Of a stretch of DNA of 64,000 nucleotides, positions 16,800 to 24,911 are shown one piece after another (within the stretch, counting starts at the first letter, position 1; every line of letters begins with the position of its first letter). The notes beneath the pieces were generated by a model. The model did no database searches. It was given only the letters and a program-made list of their open reading frames with translations, and was not told where the DNA came from. The position numbers and the translations under genes are program-made. The stretch is taken from NCBI GenBank assembly GCA_046703825.1, contig JBJKSO010000086.1:35718-99717 (forward strand), given 5' to 3'. The DNA is from JBJKSO01 sp046703825. Its GTDB lineage: Bacteria; Chloroflexota; Dormibacteria; Aeolococcales; Bog-877.

Positions 16800-17735
16800 C
16801 TAGGGCGAGATCATCCGCTCCGAGGGTCCCCCGCCTTCGTCGAAGGCCCCCGCCTGGTTGGCTTCTCGGAACTCCCTCGAGAGGGCTTCGGTCTGCTCCT
16901 CGTCCGCCTTCATCCAGCGGTAAACCACGACGTCCAGCATGATCTCGAGGGGGAGGCCGGCGGGCACCCACGCGACGCCGGCTCCCCACTGCTGGTCGGT
17001 GAGCGCGGAGATTCCGAGGGGCCGGTGGACCTCATGGAGGTAGACCGCGTACCACGCGTGTGATGACAGTCCCAGGGGGAAAGCGACCATCCACATGCTA
17101 GTTGCGCCGCAGACGATGTAAGCGGTCATCTGCCAGGGGGTCATGCGGTGCCGCAGCGGTGGGCTGTCCACCAGTAGCGACCAGTACACGAGCCCGCCCA
17201 GCAACATGGTCAGGTGCTCAAAGTCGTGGAGCGTCTGGTTGGCAAGGCTCAGGTCGTAAAGGGTCGGGATGTGCCAGGACCAGAAGGTGAGAGCCATGGC
17301 CGCCACACCCACCTGGGGACGCCGGAAGAACCCGCCGAAGGACCGCACCGGCGACTTCCGGAAGAAGCGGAGCGCAATCGGAGCGATCGCCCGCCGCCAC
17401 CGCAGCGGCAGGCCGCGCCACATCGGGGTCCACGGGGCCCCGATGATCAGTAGCGGAGCTACCACCATCTGCAGCATGCAGTGTTGGATCATGTGCATGA
17501 AGAAGAGGTAGTAGGAGAGGTAGTCGATCGGCGACTCGAGCGCCACCAGGGTCGCGGCGAGGCCGGCGTAGAAGGCCAATCCGCGCCACAAGTGCTCCCG
17601 GTCCCCGGGCCGGCGTGCCCACGCGACCTGCCTTTGTCCCCGCCAGTAGAGGAATCCGCTCACGATTACCGGGATCCAGACGCCTGGCTCGAGTGAGTAT
17701 CCGTAGAGGTGGGTCCAAGGCGCGAGGAAGCTCAT
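16800..17735 (-). CDS. ctaG: cytochrome c oxidase assembly factor CtaG (caa3 type)
   Basis: 311 residues with about seven membrane helices, matching the caa3_CtaG family involved in copper insertion or assembly of the terminal oxidase. Conserved features include HMIQHCMLQMVVAPLLIIGAP, with the His/Met/Cys pattern of possible copper handling, WSWHIPTLYD, and DFEHLTMLLGG. ATG 17735 (MSFLAPWTHL) is preferred over an in-frame TTG at 17759. It is first of a minus-strand set with the unknown membrane protein and the plastocyanin-like lipoprotein, facing the coxBAC operon. Confidence 0.9.
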   Translation of the reverse strand: MSFLAPWTHLYGYSLEPGVWIPVIVSGFLYWRGQRQVAWARRPGDREHLWRGLAFYAGLAATLVALESPIDYLSYYLFFMHMIQHCMLQMVVAPLLIIGAPWTPMWRGLPLRWRRAIAPIALRFFRKSPVRSFGGFFRRPQVGVAAMALTFWSWHIPTLYDLSLANQTLHDFEHLTMLLGGLVYWSLLVDSPPLRHRMTPWQMTAYIVCGATSMWMVAFPLGLSSHAWYAVYLHEVHRPLGISALTDQQWGAGVAWVPAGLPLEIMLDVVVYRWMKADEEQTEALSREFREANQAGAFDEGGGPSERMISP

Positions 17736-17852
17736 CGCTCCGTGCCCCAGCGAAGGCAACCCCAGTCCCGCTTGCGTCGCTCGGATAGATCTGAGCGGCG
17801 ATACCCCACGCCGTTCCTCCCGCCGGTACCGCCTACTGCACTCGCCAGAGAG

Positions 17853-18044
17853 CTACGAGTTGGCCACCCCCAAGCAGACCACCACGATGAAGAAGGCCAG
17901 GGCGGTGAACAGGATCATGCCGAACACGAACCAGGCGGACTTCCTCAGCCGGAAATCCATGGGAAGATCGGCCAGGGTCCGGAGGCGCCCGCCGTCCGAA
18001 GCTGCCGGCTGCTCTCTGTCGGAGTGCGCAGGAACTCGCTCCAC
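17853..18044 (-). CDS. small tail-anchored membrane protein
   Basis: 63 residues: a polar N-terminal half and one long hydrophobic helix at about 38-61 (WFVFGMILFTALAFFIVVV). I do not recognise the family. GTG 18044 sits exactly 6 nt after TATACT on the minus strand, so the mRNA would begin at or next to the start codon (leaderless). The position beside ctaG suggests an oxidase accessory role, but this is inference. A second minus-strand frame over the same DNA is a shadow. Confidence 0.55.
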   Translation of the reverse strand: MERVPAHSDREQPAASDGGRLRTLADLPMDFRLRKSAWFVFGMILFTALAFFIVVVCLGVANS

Positions 18045-18050
18045 GGTGAG

Positions 18051-18056
18051 AGTATA
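18051..18056 (-). promoter_or_regulatory. leaderless -10 box for the gene at 18044
   Basis: TATACT on the minus strand, then CTCACC and GTG. The TAnnnT-N6-start geometry is that of leaderless promoters in Actinobacteria and Deinococcus. No good -35 is visible. Confidence 0.5.
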
Positions 18057-18125
18057 GATCCAGGGCAGTCACGGCTCGCCGTCGACACGCCATGCGCGCT
18101 CGGTTTCGAATTCGAACTCCGGGCC

Positions 18126-18131
18126 TAGAAT
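18126..18131 (+). promoter_or_regulatory. leaderless -10 box for rel
   Basis: TAGAAT, then TGCTCC and the ATG of rel at 18138. No Shine-Dalgarno is present, so a leaderless mRNA is likely. It is divergent from the minus-strand -10 at 18051-18056, leaving a compact shared promoter region. Confidence 0.55.
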
Positions 18132-18137
18132 TGCTCC

Positions 18138-20279
18138 ATGCTGCAGACGTTCGCCGATCTGGCCCCAGGTCTCAGCTACCTCGGTCCCAAGGAGCTGCTG
18201 GAGGTGGATGCGGCCTACCGCTGTGCGGAGCGGGCCCACAGCGGGCAGCTGCGGCTCTCAGGTGAACCCTTCATATGCCACCCGCTGGCGGTGGCTGGCA
18301 TGCTCGCCGAGATGCGCCTGGACGCGGATGCCTTGGCCGCAGCCATCCTGCACGACGTGGTCGAGGACACTGCGGTGTCGGCCGAGGAGTTGCGTGCGGA
18401 GTTCGGGCCGAAAGTCGAGAAGCTGGTCGAGGGCGTCACCAAGCTGGGCCGGATCAAGTTCCACAGCCCGGCCCAGGTCCAGGCGGAAAACATTCGCAAG
18501 ATGCTAATTGCGATGGCGGAGGACCTGCGGGTGGTCCTGATCAAGCTGGCCGACCGTCTGCACAACATGAGGACCATCTCGGCGCTCCCGCCCGACCGGC
18601 AACGACGCATCGCCCAGGAAACCATGGACATCTACGCTCCACTGGCCCACCGGCTGGGGATGTGGCAGATGAAGGCGGAACTGGAGGACCTGTCATTTTC
18701 GGTCCTCGACCACGACAACTATGAGCGGGTAAGGCATGAGATCCGCGCCCGCAGGCGCCAGCGCGAGACGGCGCTGGAGCAGGCCACCCAGCACTTGGCT
18801 GCCGAGTTGCGCGACTCGGGCATCGCGGCCGAGGTTGCCGGCCGACCGAAGAACATAACCAGCATCTTTCGCAAGATGCAGCAGGGCGCCAAGGGCATCG
18901 GCGAGATCTACGACCTGGTCGCCCTGCGCGTGCTCTGCCGCGACATCCGCGATTGCTACGCAGCCCTAGGCGTAGTGCACTCGCTCTGGAAGCCGATACC
19001 CGGCCGATTCAAGGACTACATCGCGATGCCGAAGGGGAACGGCTACCAATCCTTGCACACCACCGTAGTGGGCGATGTGGGCGAGCCCATCGAGATCCAG
19101 ATACGGACCCGCGACATGCACCGCACCGCCGAGGAGGGCATCGCCGCTCACTGGCATTACAAGGAGGGCACGGCCTCGGATCCCCGCCTGGATCAGGGCT
19201 TCAGCTGGCTGCGCTCGCTCTTGGAATGGCAGAAGGAGCTGCTCGACGCCGAGCGCTTCGTCGAGCATGTTCGTCTAGACGTCTTCCAGGACGAGGTCTT
19301 CGTGTTCACGCCCAAGGGCGACGTACTCTCACTGCCCGCCGGCGCCACCGCGATCGATTTCGCCTACCGCATCCACACGGACGTAGGGCACCGCTGCATC
19401 GGAGCCAAGGTCAACTCGCGGATGGTGTCGCTGGACTCCCGCCTGCAAAACGGCGACATCGTCGAGATTCTCACCACGCGCTCCGCCCGGCGCGGGCCGA
19501 GCCGGGACTGGCTCAACTTCGCCAAGACCAGCAGCGCCCGCGAAAAGATCCGCCAGTGGTTCAAGCGCGAGCGGCGTGAGGAGAACGTGGCGCGGGGTCG
19601 CGAACTCCTGGACCGGGAGCTGCGTCGCATGCGCGGCACCCAACTCAGCGCCATCACCCCGGCCCGGCTCCAGGAGCTGGTGCGGGAGTACAAGCTCAGT
19701 GACGCGACCGAGTTCTTCGCGGCGATCGGCTACGGCGAGATCGCCGCGCGCAGTGTCGTCTTGAAGTGGGCCAAGGACGAGGCCCCGGATTCTGACGGTC
19801 ATGCTCCGATACCCCTCGTCAGCCGCCCCTCGCCTACCGGGAGCGTCCGGGTGGCGGGGGTAGATCGACTGCTGACGACCGTCGCCGGTTGCTGCAAGCC
19901 GGTGCCCGGCGAGCCGATCAAGGGCTACATCACCCGGGGACGCGGGGTCTCCGTGCACCGAGACACCTGTGTCAACATCCGTAACGCTGCCGATCCCCGT
20001 CGCGTGGTCGAGGTTGAGTGGGACGACGGCAGAGGGGAGGTCTACCCGGTGCGCCTGCGGATCGAGTGCCGCGACCGCACCGGCTTGCTCCGTGACGTGG
20101 CGATCGCCATCGCCGAGAGCAAGGTGAATCTGAGCGGGGCGGCGGTGCAGGTCGAAGAAGGTAAGACCGCGGTCATCTCCGCGGTGGTGGACGTGACCAG
20201 CCTCACCCAACTCAGCCGACTACTGGAGCGGCTGGAGACCATTCGCGACGTCCGCCAGGTGATGCGCGACGCCAGCTGA
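18138..20279 (+). CDS. rel: bifunctional (p)ppGpp synthetase/hydrolase Rel
   Basis: Stringent-response enzyme that makes and degrades (p)ppGpp; 713 residues. The HD hydrolase domain is intact (HPLAVAGML and HDVVEDT with H72/D73). The synthetase domain (about 230-345) has GRFKDYIAMPKGNGYQSLHT and EIQIRT. A TGS domain begins at about 387 (VFVFTPKGDVLSLPAG). The zinc-finger region carries VAGCCKPVPG and VHRDTCVN, and an ACT domain ends the protein. Intact HD and synthetase motifs support a dual-function enzyme, and it is the only Rel in the window. No Shine-Dalgarno is seen; a TAGAAT box lies 6 nt upstream of ATG. Confidence 0.96.
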   Translation: MLQTFADLAPGLSYLGPKELLEVDAAYRCAERAHSGQLRLSGEPFICHPLAVAGMLAEMRLDADALAAAILHDVVEDTAVSAEELRAEFGPKVEKLVEGVTKLGRIKFHSPAQVQAENIRKMLIAMAEDLRVVLIKLADRLHNMRTISALPPDRQRRIAQETMDIYAPLAHRLGMWQMKAELEDLSFSVLDHDNYERVRHEIRARRRQRETALEQATQHLAAELRDSGIAAEVAGRPKNITSIFRKMQQGAKGIGEIYDLVALRVLCRDIRDCYAALGVVHSLWKPIPGRFKDYIAMPKGNGYQSLHTTVVGDVGEPIEIQIRTRDMHRTAEEGIAAHWHYKEGTASDPRLDQGFSWLRSLLEWQKELLDAERFVEHVRLDVFQDEVFVFTPKGDVLSLPAGATAIDFAYRIHTDVGHRCIGAKVNSRMVSLDSRLQNGDIVEILTTRSARRGPSRDWLNFAKTSSAREKIRQWFKRERREENVARGRELLDRELRRMRGTQLSAITPARLQELVREYKLSDATEFFAAIGYGEIAARSVVLKWAKDEAPDSDGHAPIPLVSRPSPTGSVRVAGVDRLLTTVAGCCKPVPGEPIKGYITRGRGVSVHRDTCVNIRNAADPRRVVEVEWDDGRGEVYPVRLRIECRDRTGLLRDVAIAIAESKVNLSGAAVQVEEGKTAVISAVVDVTSLTQLSRLLERLETIRDVRQVMRDAS

Positions 20280-20330
20280 GCCACCCCCGCCCAGGGCGTG
20301 ATCTCGACCGCGGCTTAAACTGCAGGGCCT

Positions 20331-21608
20331 ATGGCTGGCATCGCGCGCCCGCGTGGCACCGAAGATCTCCTCCCCGCCCAGCTGGCGGCCATGAAGCAGG
20401 CGTCGGAGCTGGGGTTGCAGGTGGCTATGGCCTACGGCTACCACGAGATGGAGACGCCGGTCTTCGAGGCCACCGAGCTGTTCCAGCGCGGGGTCGGCGA
20501 CACCACCGACGTAGTGCGTCATGAGATGTACACCTTCGCCGATCGCGGCGGGCGCTCACTGACACTGCGGCCGGACGGCACCACGCCGGTAGTGCGGGCC
20601 TTCTGGGAATCCGAATTGCGCCAGTCGAGCCTGCCTGTGAGGCTTGCCTACGTCGGGCCGATGTTCCGTTATGACCGGCCCGGGCGCGGCCGCTACCGCC
20701 AGTTTCACCAGCTCGGCGTCGAGGCTCTCGGCGATGCCGACGCTGAGGTGGATGCGGAAGTCATCGCCGTGGCCTGGCGGTGGCTGGAGCGGCTCGGGCT
20801 GAAGGGCCTCAGCCTTCAGCTCAACTCGATTGGCGATCGAAACTGTCGACCGCACTACCGGCAGGCGTTGCTCGCCCATTTCGCGCCCCACCTGGCGACG
20901 CTGGCCGAGGTCGACCAGGAACGTTTGCGCCGCAACCCGCTGCGCATCCTGGACAGCAAGGAGTACGGGGCAGAGGAGCTGATGGCGTCCGCTCCCAGCC
21001 CGGTGGACTATCTCTGCCCCGAGTGCGCCGACTCGTTTGCTCGGGTCAAGGGAGCCTTGGACGCCTACGGCATCTCCTACTGCCCCAATCCCCGGCTGGT
21101 CCGCGGACTCGACTACTACGTGCGCACCGCGTTCGAGGTCTGGCACGAGGACCTGCAGGGCGCGCAGAACGCCCTGTTCGGAGGTGGTCGCTATGACGGC
21201 CTCTCGGAGACGATCGGCTACCCACCCCTGGCTGGGGTGGGATTTGCCGCCGGCCTGGAACGCATCGTGATGATGAGCTCAGCGACGCCGGCTCCAAGCT
21301 CGGCCCAGGTGGCGGTGCTCGCTGCGCAGAGGACGGCGCAGGCCGAGGCCATCAGGCTGGCGGAGACGCTGCGGGCAGGCGGGAGGGCGGCGGTGATCTG
21401 CGACGTCGGAGCGCGCAGCCTCAAGGCCAAGATGCGTTCGGCCGAGAAGAGCGGCGCTGGGGTGGTGTGCATCCTGGGCGAGGAGGAACTCCAATCCGGG
21501 ACGGCAACCGTGCGCCGGCTCTCCAGCCGGGAGCAGGTCCAGCTGGGCCGCGCGGAGGTGGAGGATCTGGTGCGCCAATGGTTGGGGCAAGGAGGTGGAG
21601 CGGTTTGA
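20331..21608 (+). CDS. hisS: histidyl-tRNA synthetase
   Basis: Class II synthetase, 425 residues. Motif 1 lies in the N-terminal GTEDLLPAQ-to-METPVFE region; motif 2 is YVGPMFRYDRPGRGRYRQFHQ (split here as YVGPMFRYDRP and GRGRYRQFHQ); the histidine-binding segments LVRGLDYYVRTAFEV and GGGRYDGL are present. The C-terminal anticodon domain follows (VAVLAAQRTAQAEAI). ATG 20331 is 9 nt after a TAAACT box (20316-20321), so the leader is very short. The last bases form the ribosome-binding site for aspS. rel-hisS-aspS is a common Gram-positive order. Confidence 0.96.
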   Translation: MAGIARPRGTEDLLPAQLAAMKQASELGLQVAMAYGYHEMETPVFEATELFQRGVGDTTDVVRHEMYTFADRGGRSLTLRPDGTTPVVRAFWESELRQSSLPVRLAYVGPMFRYDRPGRGRYRQFHQLGVEALGDADAEVDAEVIAVAWRWLERLGLKGLSLQLNSIGDRNCRPHYRQALLAHFAPHLATLAEVDQERLRRNPLRILDSKEYGAEELMASAPSPVDYLCPECADSFARVKGALDAYGISYCPNPRLVRGLDYYVRTAFEVWHEDLQGAQNALFGGGRYDGLSETIGYPPLAGVGFAAGLERIVMMSSATPAPSSAQVAVLAAQRTAQAEAIRLAETLRAGGRAAVICDVGARSLKAKMRSAEKSGAGVVCILGEEELQSGTATVRRLSSREQVQLGRAEVEDLVRQWLGQGGGAV

Positions 21609-23398
21609 GGGACAGGACCATGTGTGGCAGCCTGACTTCCGCCAACCAGGGGGAGCGCGTGGCGCTGGCCGGCTGGGTAAACCACCGGCGTGATCATGGC
21701 GGGCTCACCTTCATCGACCTGCGAGATCACACCGGGGTGGTGCAGTTGGTCTTCAACCCGAGCGATTCCCCGCAGAGCAAGGCGGTCGCGGAGCGGTGCC
21801 GCCTGGAGTGGGTGCTGCGGGTTTCTGGCTTGGTGCGGCCGCGGCCCGAGGGCAGCGCCAACCCCAACCTGCCCACCGGAGAGGTTGAAGTTGCGGTCGA
21901 GGAGAGCGAGATCCTGGCGCAGGCGGATGCGATGCCCTTGGCGGTGACCGACGAGTCCCAGGCCGATGAGCGCGTCCGCCTGCAGTACCGCTACTTGGAT
22001 CTGCGCCGGCCGCGGATGCAGCGCAACCTGCGCGCCCGCCACCGCTTCGTCAAGGCCCTCCGCGATGAGGCCGACCGGATGGGCTTCGTCGAGCTGGAGA
22101 CGCCCACGCTGATACCCAGCACGCCCGAGGGTGCTCGGGACTTCCTGGTCCCGAGCCGCCTCTGGCCCGGGCGAGTCTGGGCGCTACCGCAATCCCCCCA
22201 GGTCTACAAGCAGCTGTCCATGGTGGGAGGTCTGGATCGGTACTTCCAGATCGCCCGCTGCTGGCGCGACGAGGATCTCCGCGCCGACCGCCAGTTCGAG
22301 TTCACCCAACTGGACCTGGAGATGTCCTTCGTTGACGAGGAGGAGGTGTACTCGGTGCTGGAAGGCATGGTCAGCGCGGCTTGGGCCGCCGCCTTCGCGG
22401 TCCGGCCGGCCACGCCCTGGCCTCGCATCCCCTTCCGAGAGGCGCTGGACCGATTCGGGTCCGACAAGCCGGACACCCGCTTCGGCCACGAGTTGCAGGA
22501 TGCGTCCGAAGTCTTCCGCCGCACCGAGTTCAATGTGTTCCGCGGAGCGCTCGAGAGCGGCGGCGCGGTCAAGGCGCTGCGAGTCCCTGGGGGCGGCCGG
22601 CTCACCCGCGGGGAACTGGAGGGAAGCTGGCTGCAGGTGGCGCGCACCTACGGAGCTGCTGGGCTGGCCTACCTGTGGAGGCGGTCCGGGGCCTTCGAGG
22701 GCTCGATCGCCAAGTTCATCGCCGACCGGGAGATGGACGATTTGGCCGCGCTGCTGCGCGTGGAGGACGGCGACTGTGTCCTCTTCACGGCGGGAGCCCC
22801 CGCCGTGGCGGCCACGGCGCTTGGAGCGGTGCGACTCCACGCCGCTCGGGAGTTTGGCTGGATCCCGGCGGGCCGCTTTGACTTCCTCTGGGTGACCGAG
22901 TTCCCCCTCTTCGAGTGGGATGACCAGACCAAGTCGGTGACCCCGGTGCATCACCCCTTCACCCAGCCGCATCCGGACGACTGGCCACTTCTGCACAGCG
23001 ACCCACTGCGGGTCCGCTCCCGCGCCTACGACATCGTCTGCAACGGGGTGGAGTTGGGGAGCGGCTCCCTTAGGATCACCCGTCCGGACCAGCAGCAGGC
23101 GATCTTCCAGGCCCTGGGGATGGAAGCCGACGAGGTTGAGCGCAAGTTCGGCTTCCTGATCAACGCCTTCCGATACGGGGCACCCCCTCACGGAGGCTTC
23201 GCCGCCGGCATCGATCGGATGGTGATGGTGGGGACGGGCGAGACCACCATCCGCGAAGTCATCGGCTTCCCCAAGACCCAAACCGGCGCCGACCCCATGA
23301 CCGGATCCCCGACGCCGGTCATGGGGGAGCAGCTGGCCGAGGTCGGCTTGCGCCTTGGTCCCCGGGCGCTGGCGGCGAGAGAGGAGGCGTCCTCCTGA
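21605..23398 (+). CDS. aspS: aspartyl-tRNA synthetase
   Basis: Class II synthetase, 597 residues, of the bacterial type with a GAD insertion. An N-terminal OB anticodon-binding domain (CGSLTSANQGERVALAGWV) leads to the catalytic core with RYLDLRRPRMQRNLRARHRF, the FLVPSR and YFQIARCWRDEDLRADRQ segments, and GFAAGIDRMVM near the end. The frame is open back to 21467 inside hisS, but TTG 21605 is chosen: AAGGAGGT ends 8 nt before it and it overlaps the hisS TGA by 4 nt. Whether it is discriminating or also makes Asp-tRNA-Asn cannot be told here; gatCAB is not in the window. Confidence 0.96.
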   Translation: MRDRTMCGSLTSANQGERVALAGWVNHRRDHGGLTFIDLRDHTGVVQLVFNPSDSPQSKAVAERCRLEWVLRVSGLVRPRPEGSANPNLPTGEVEVAVEESEILAQADAMPLAVTDESQADERVRLQYRYLDLRRPRMQRNLRARHRFVKALRDEADRMGFVELETPTLIPSTPEGARDFLVPSRLWPGRVWALPQSPQVYKQLSMVGGLDRYFQIARCWRDEDLRADRQFEFTQLDLEMSFVDEEEVYSVLEGMVSAAWAAAFAVRPATPWPRIPFREALDRFGSDKPDTRFGHELQDASEVFRRTEFNVFRGALESGGAVKALRVPGGGRLTRGELEGSWLQVARTYGAAGLAYLWRRSGAFEGSIAKFIADREMDDLAALLRVEDGDCVLFTAGAPAVAATALGAVRLHAAREFGWIPAGRFDFLWVTEFPLFEWDDQTKSVTPVHHPFTQPHPDDWPLLHSDPLRVRSRAYDIVCNGVELGSGSLRITRPDQQQAIFQALGMEADEVERKFGFLINAFRYGAPPHGGFAAGIDRMVMVGTGETTIREVIGFPKTQTGADPMTGSPTPVMGEQLAEVGLRLGPRALAAREEASS

Positions 23399-23411
23399 CC
23401 AGCCGTGCTAG

Positions 23412-23443
23412 GGTTCAGCAGGGCCCGGGACCCCGCCTGAACC
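23412..23443 (+). terminator. hairpin after aspS
   Basis: GGTTCAG and CTGAACC pair perfectly, with an inner GGG/CCC extension, 14 nt after the aspS stop. No T-run follows. An overlapping alternative pairs CTAGGG (23409-23414) with CCCTAG. It is a plausible terminator for rel-hisS-aspS. The rest of 23444-23587 shows no gene. Confidence 0.45.
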
Positions 23444-23587
23444 AGTCGCCGACCCTAGTGATGTTTGCTTCGGGAGCGCCGACACCGTGGCAGCCCACGG
23501 GCCTCCACAGAGAGGAAGTGGAAAGTTGCGTGAGGTGCACCCACCTGGTGCCCGAGGGATCGGGGCCATTGGGGGCGGCGGTCCCTG

Positions 23588-23614
23588 GGCCCAACTCCCG
23601 TTTGAAGTTGGGCC
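23588..23614 (+). promoter_or_regulatory. 9-bp hairpin directly before the anti-sigma gene RBS
   Basis: GGCCCAACT (23588-23596) and AGTTGGGCC (23606-23614) are perfectly complementary around a 9-nt loop. The likely ribosome-binding site AAAGGTGG starts right after the stem. It may set mRNA stability or ribosome access for the anti-sigma/sigma pair, or be an operator. Function is unknown. Confidence 0.45.
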
Positions 23615-23632
23615 AAAGGTGGAATTAGCCAG

Positions 23633-24076
23633 GTGATGAGTCAGCGTCCGATGGAGACCGCCGAACTTCGGATTCCGGCAGACCCCCAGTACATCTTGGT
23701 GGCCAAGCGAGCGGCGGCGGGGATGGCCAGCGTGGCCGGCCTCGGCCTGGAAGCGCTCGACGAGCTCAACATCGCCATCGCCGAGGCCTGCGAGCACACC
23801 ATTCGGGCCGCCGATGCCGCCGGCTTGGTGGACGCCAAGCTGCGGATCTCCTTCCGGGTGCAGGAGGATGCGCTTCGAGTCGACGTCCGGCTGGTGGGAG
23901 GCAAGGCGGAGGTCCGGGAGCCAACCTCGGCTCCGGTCGGCTCGGCCGCGATCTCAACCAGCGCTGCGGTGGAGTTGGCGGTCCAGATGCTGCGCTGCTT
24001 CGCCGACGACGTCGACTACCAGGCCATCGGCGACGGGCTGATGCGCGTGCGGCTGGCCAAGTACCGCTGGCGGTGA
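23633..24076 (+). CDS. RsbW-like anti-sigma factor with degenerate ATP site
   Basis: 147 residues with the shape of GHKL-type anti-sigma factors (RsbW/SpoIIAB): a beta-strand start, then the helix LDELNIAIAEACEHTIRAAD. In active kinases this helix holds the N-box (E-A-x-x-N); here Asn is His55. The later DxGxGF/GxG ATP-lid motifs are not recognisable; the sequence goes into VGSAAISTSAAVELAVQML. It therefore probably binds sigma without phosphorylating an antagonist, which is an inference. GTG 23633 is used (ATG 23636 is next), after AAAGGTGG. Its TGA overlaps the sigma GTG by 4 nt. Confidence 0.75.
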   Translation: MMSQRPMETAELRIPADPQYILVAKRAAAGMASVAGLGLEALDELNIAIAEACEHTIRAADAAGLVDAKLRISFRVQEDALRVDVRLVGGKAEVREPTSAPVGSAAISTSAAVELAVQMLRCFADDVDYQAIGDGLMRVRLAKYRWR

Positions 24077-24852
24077 CGCAGGCGGGGTTCGACTCCACCG
24101 CGAGCCCCACCCGGTTTGATCGCGAGGCGCAGCGTCAGCTCTTCCAGCAGTACGCCGCCACTCGCGACCCAGCCATCCGGGACCAGTTGGTCCAGCAGTA
24201 CACGGCGCTGGTCCACTCCCTGGCCCGCCGATTCGCCGGCCGAGGCGAGCCCCTGGAGGATCTGGAGCAGGTGGGCTACCTGGGGCTGCTGGCCGCCGTC
24301 GACCGCTTCGACCCCAGCCTGGGCCTGGAGTTCACCACCTTTGCCACCCCAACCATCCTCGGCGAGATCAAGCGCTACTTCCGTGACAAGAGCTGGGCGG
24401 TCAGGGTACCCCGCCGGCTCCAGGAGACCTACGCCCGGGTGGTCCGGGCCCAGGGTGAGCTCAGCCAGACCCTGGGGCGCAATCCCAGCATCACCGAGGT
24501 GGCGGAGAAGTTAGAGATGGAACCCGATGACGTGCTGCAGGCGCTGGAGGCGGGTCCGGCCCAGCGGGCGGTGTCGCTCGAGACCCCGGCGGGCGCCGGT
24601 GACCAGAGCGACACCGAGCTGTCCGACTACCTGGGGGCCGAGGACGAAAACCTGAGCCGGATCGAGCTGCAGAACATGCTGGCGGGCGCGCTTCGGCACC
24701 TCACCCCGCGCGAGCGAGAGATCATGATTCTTCGCTTCGTGGAGCAGCTGCCCCAGACCGAAGTGGCGCGCCGCCTCGGCATCAGCCAGATGCACGTCAG
24801 CCGCCTCCAGCGCGCGGCGCTCTCCCAGTTGAAGCGCGAGCTGCCCGAGTAG
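24073..24852 (+). CDS. SigB/SigF/SigG-type sigma-70 factor
   Basis: 259 residues. Region 2 is clear (DLEQVGYLGLLAAVDRFDP, then FTTFATPTILGEIKRYFRD), region 3 lies in the middle (SITEVAEKLEMEPDDVLQAL), and region 4 ends with LTPREREIMILRFVEQLPQT and a helix-turn-helix ARRLGISQMHVSRLQR. This is the group-3 stress/sporulation sigma type. Gene coupling by GTGA to an RsbW-like gene supports control by partner binding. No anti-anti-sigma (STAS) gene is adjacent. Which of SigB, SigF or SigG it best matches cannot be told here. Confidence 0.92.
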   Translation: MTQAGFDSTASPTRFDREAQRQLFQQYAATRDPAIRDQLVQQYTALVHSLARRFAGRGEPLEDLEQVGYLGLLAAVDRFDPSLGLEFTTFATPTILGEIKRYFRDKSWAVRVPRRLQETYARVVRAQGELSQTLGRNPSITEVAEKLEMEPDDVLQALEAGPAQRAVSLETPAGAGDQSDTELSDYLGAEDENLSRIELQNMLAGALRHLTPREREIMILRFVEQLPQTEVARRLGISQMHVSRLQRAALSQLKRELPE

Positions 24853-24911
24853 GACGGCTCCGGTCCATCTCGGGGCGGCTGCTAGAATCCGCCTACCGCA
24901 GAGGTTCCTCA

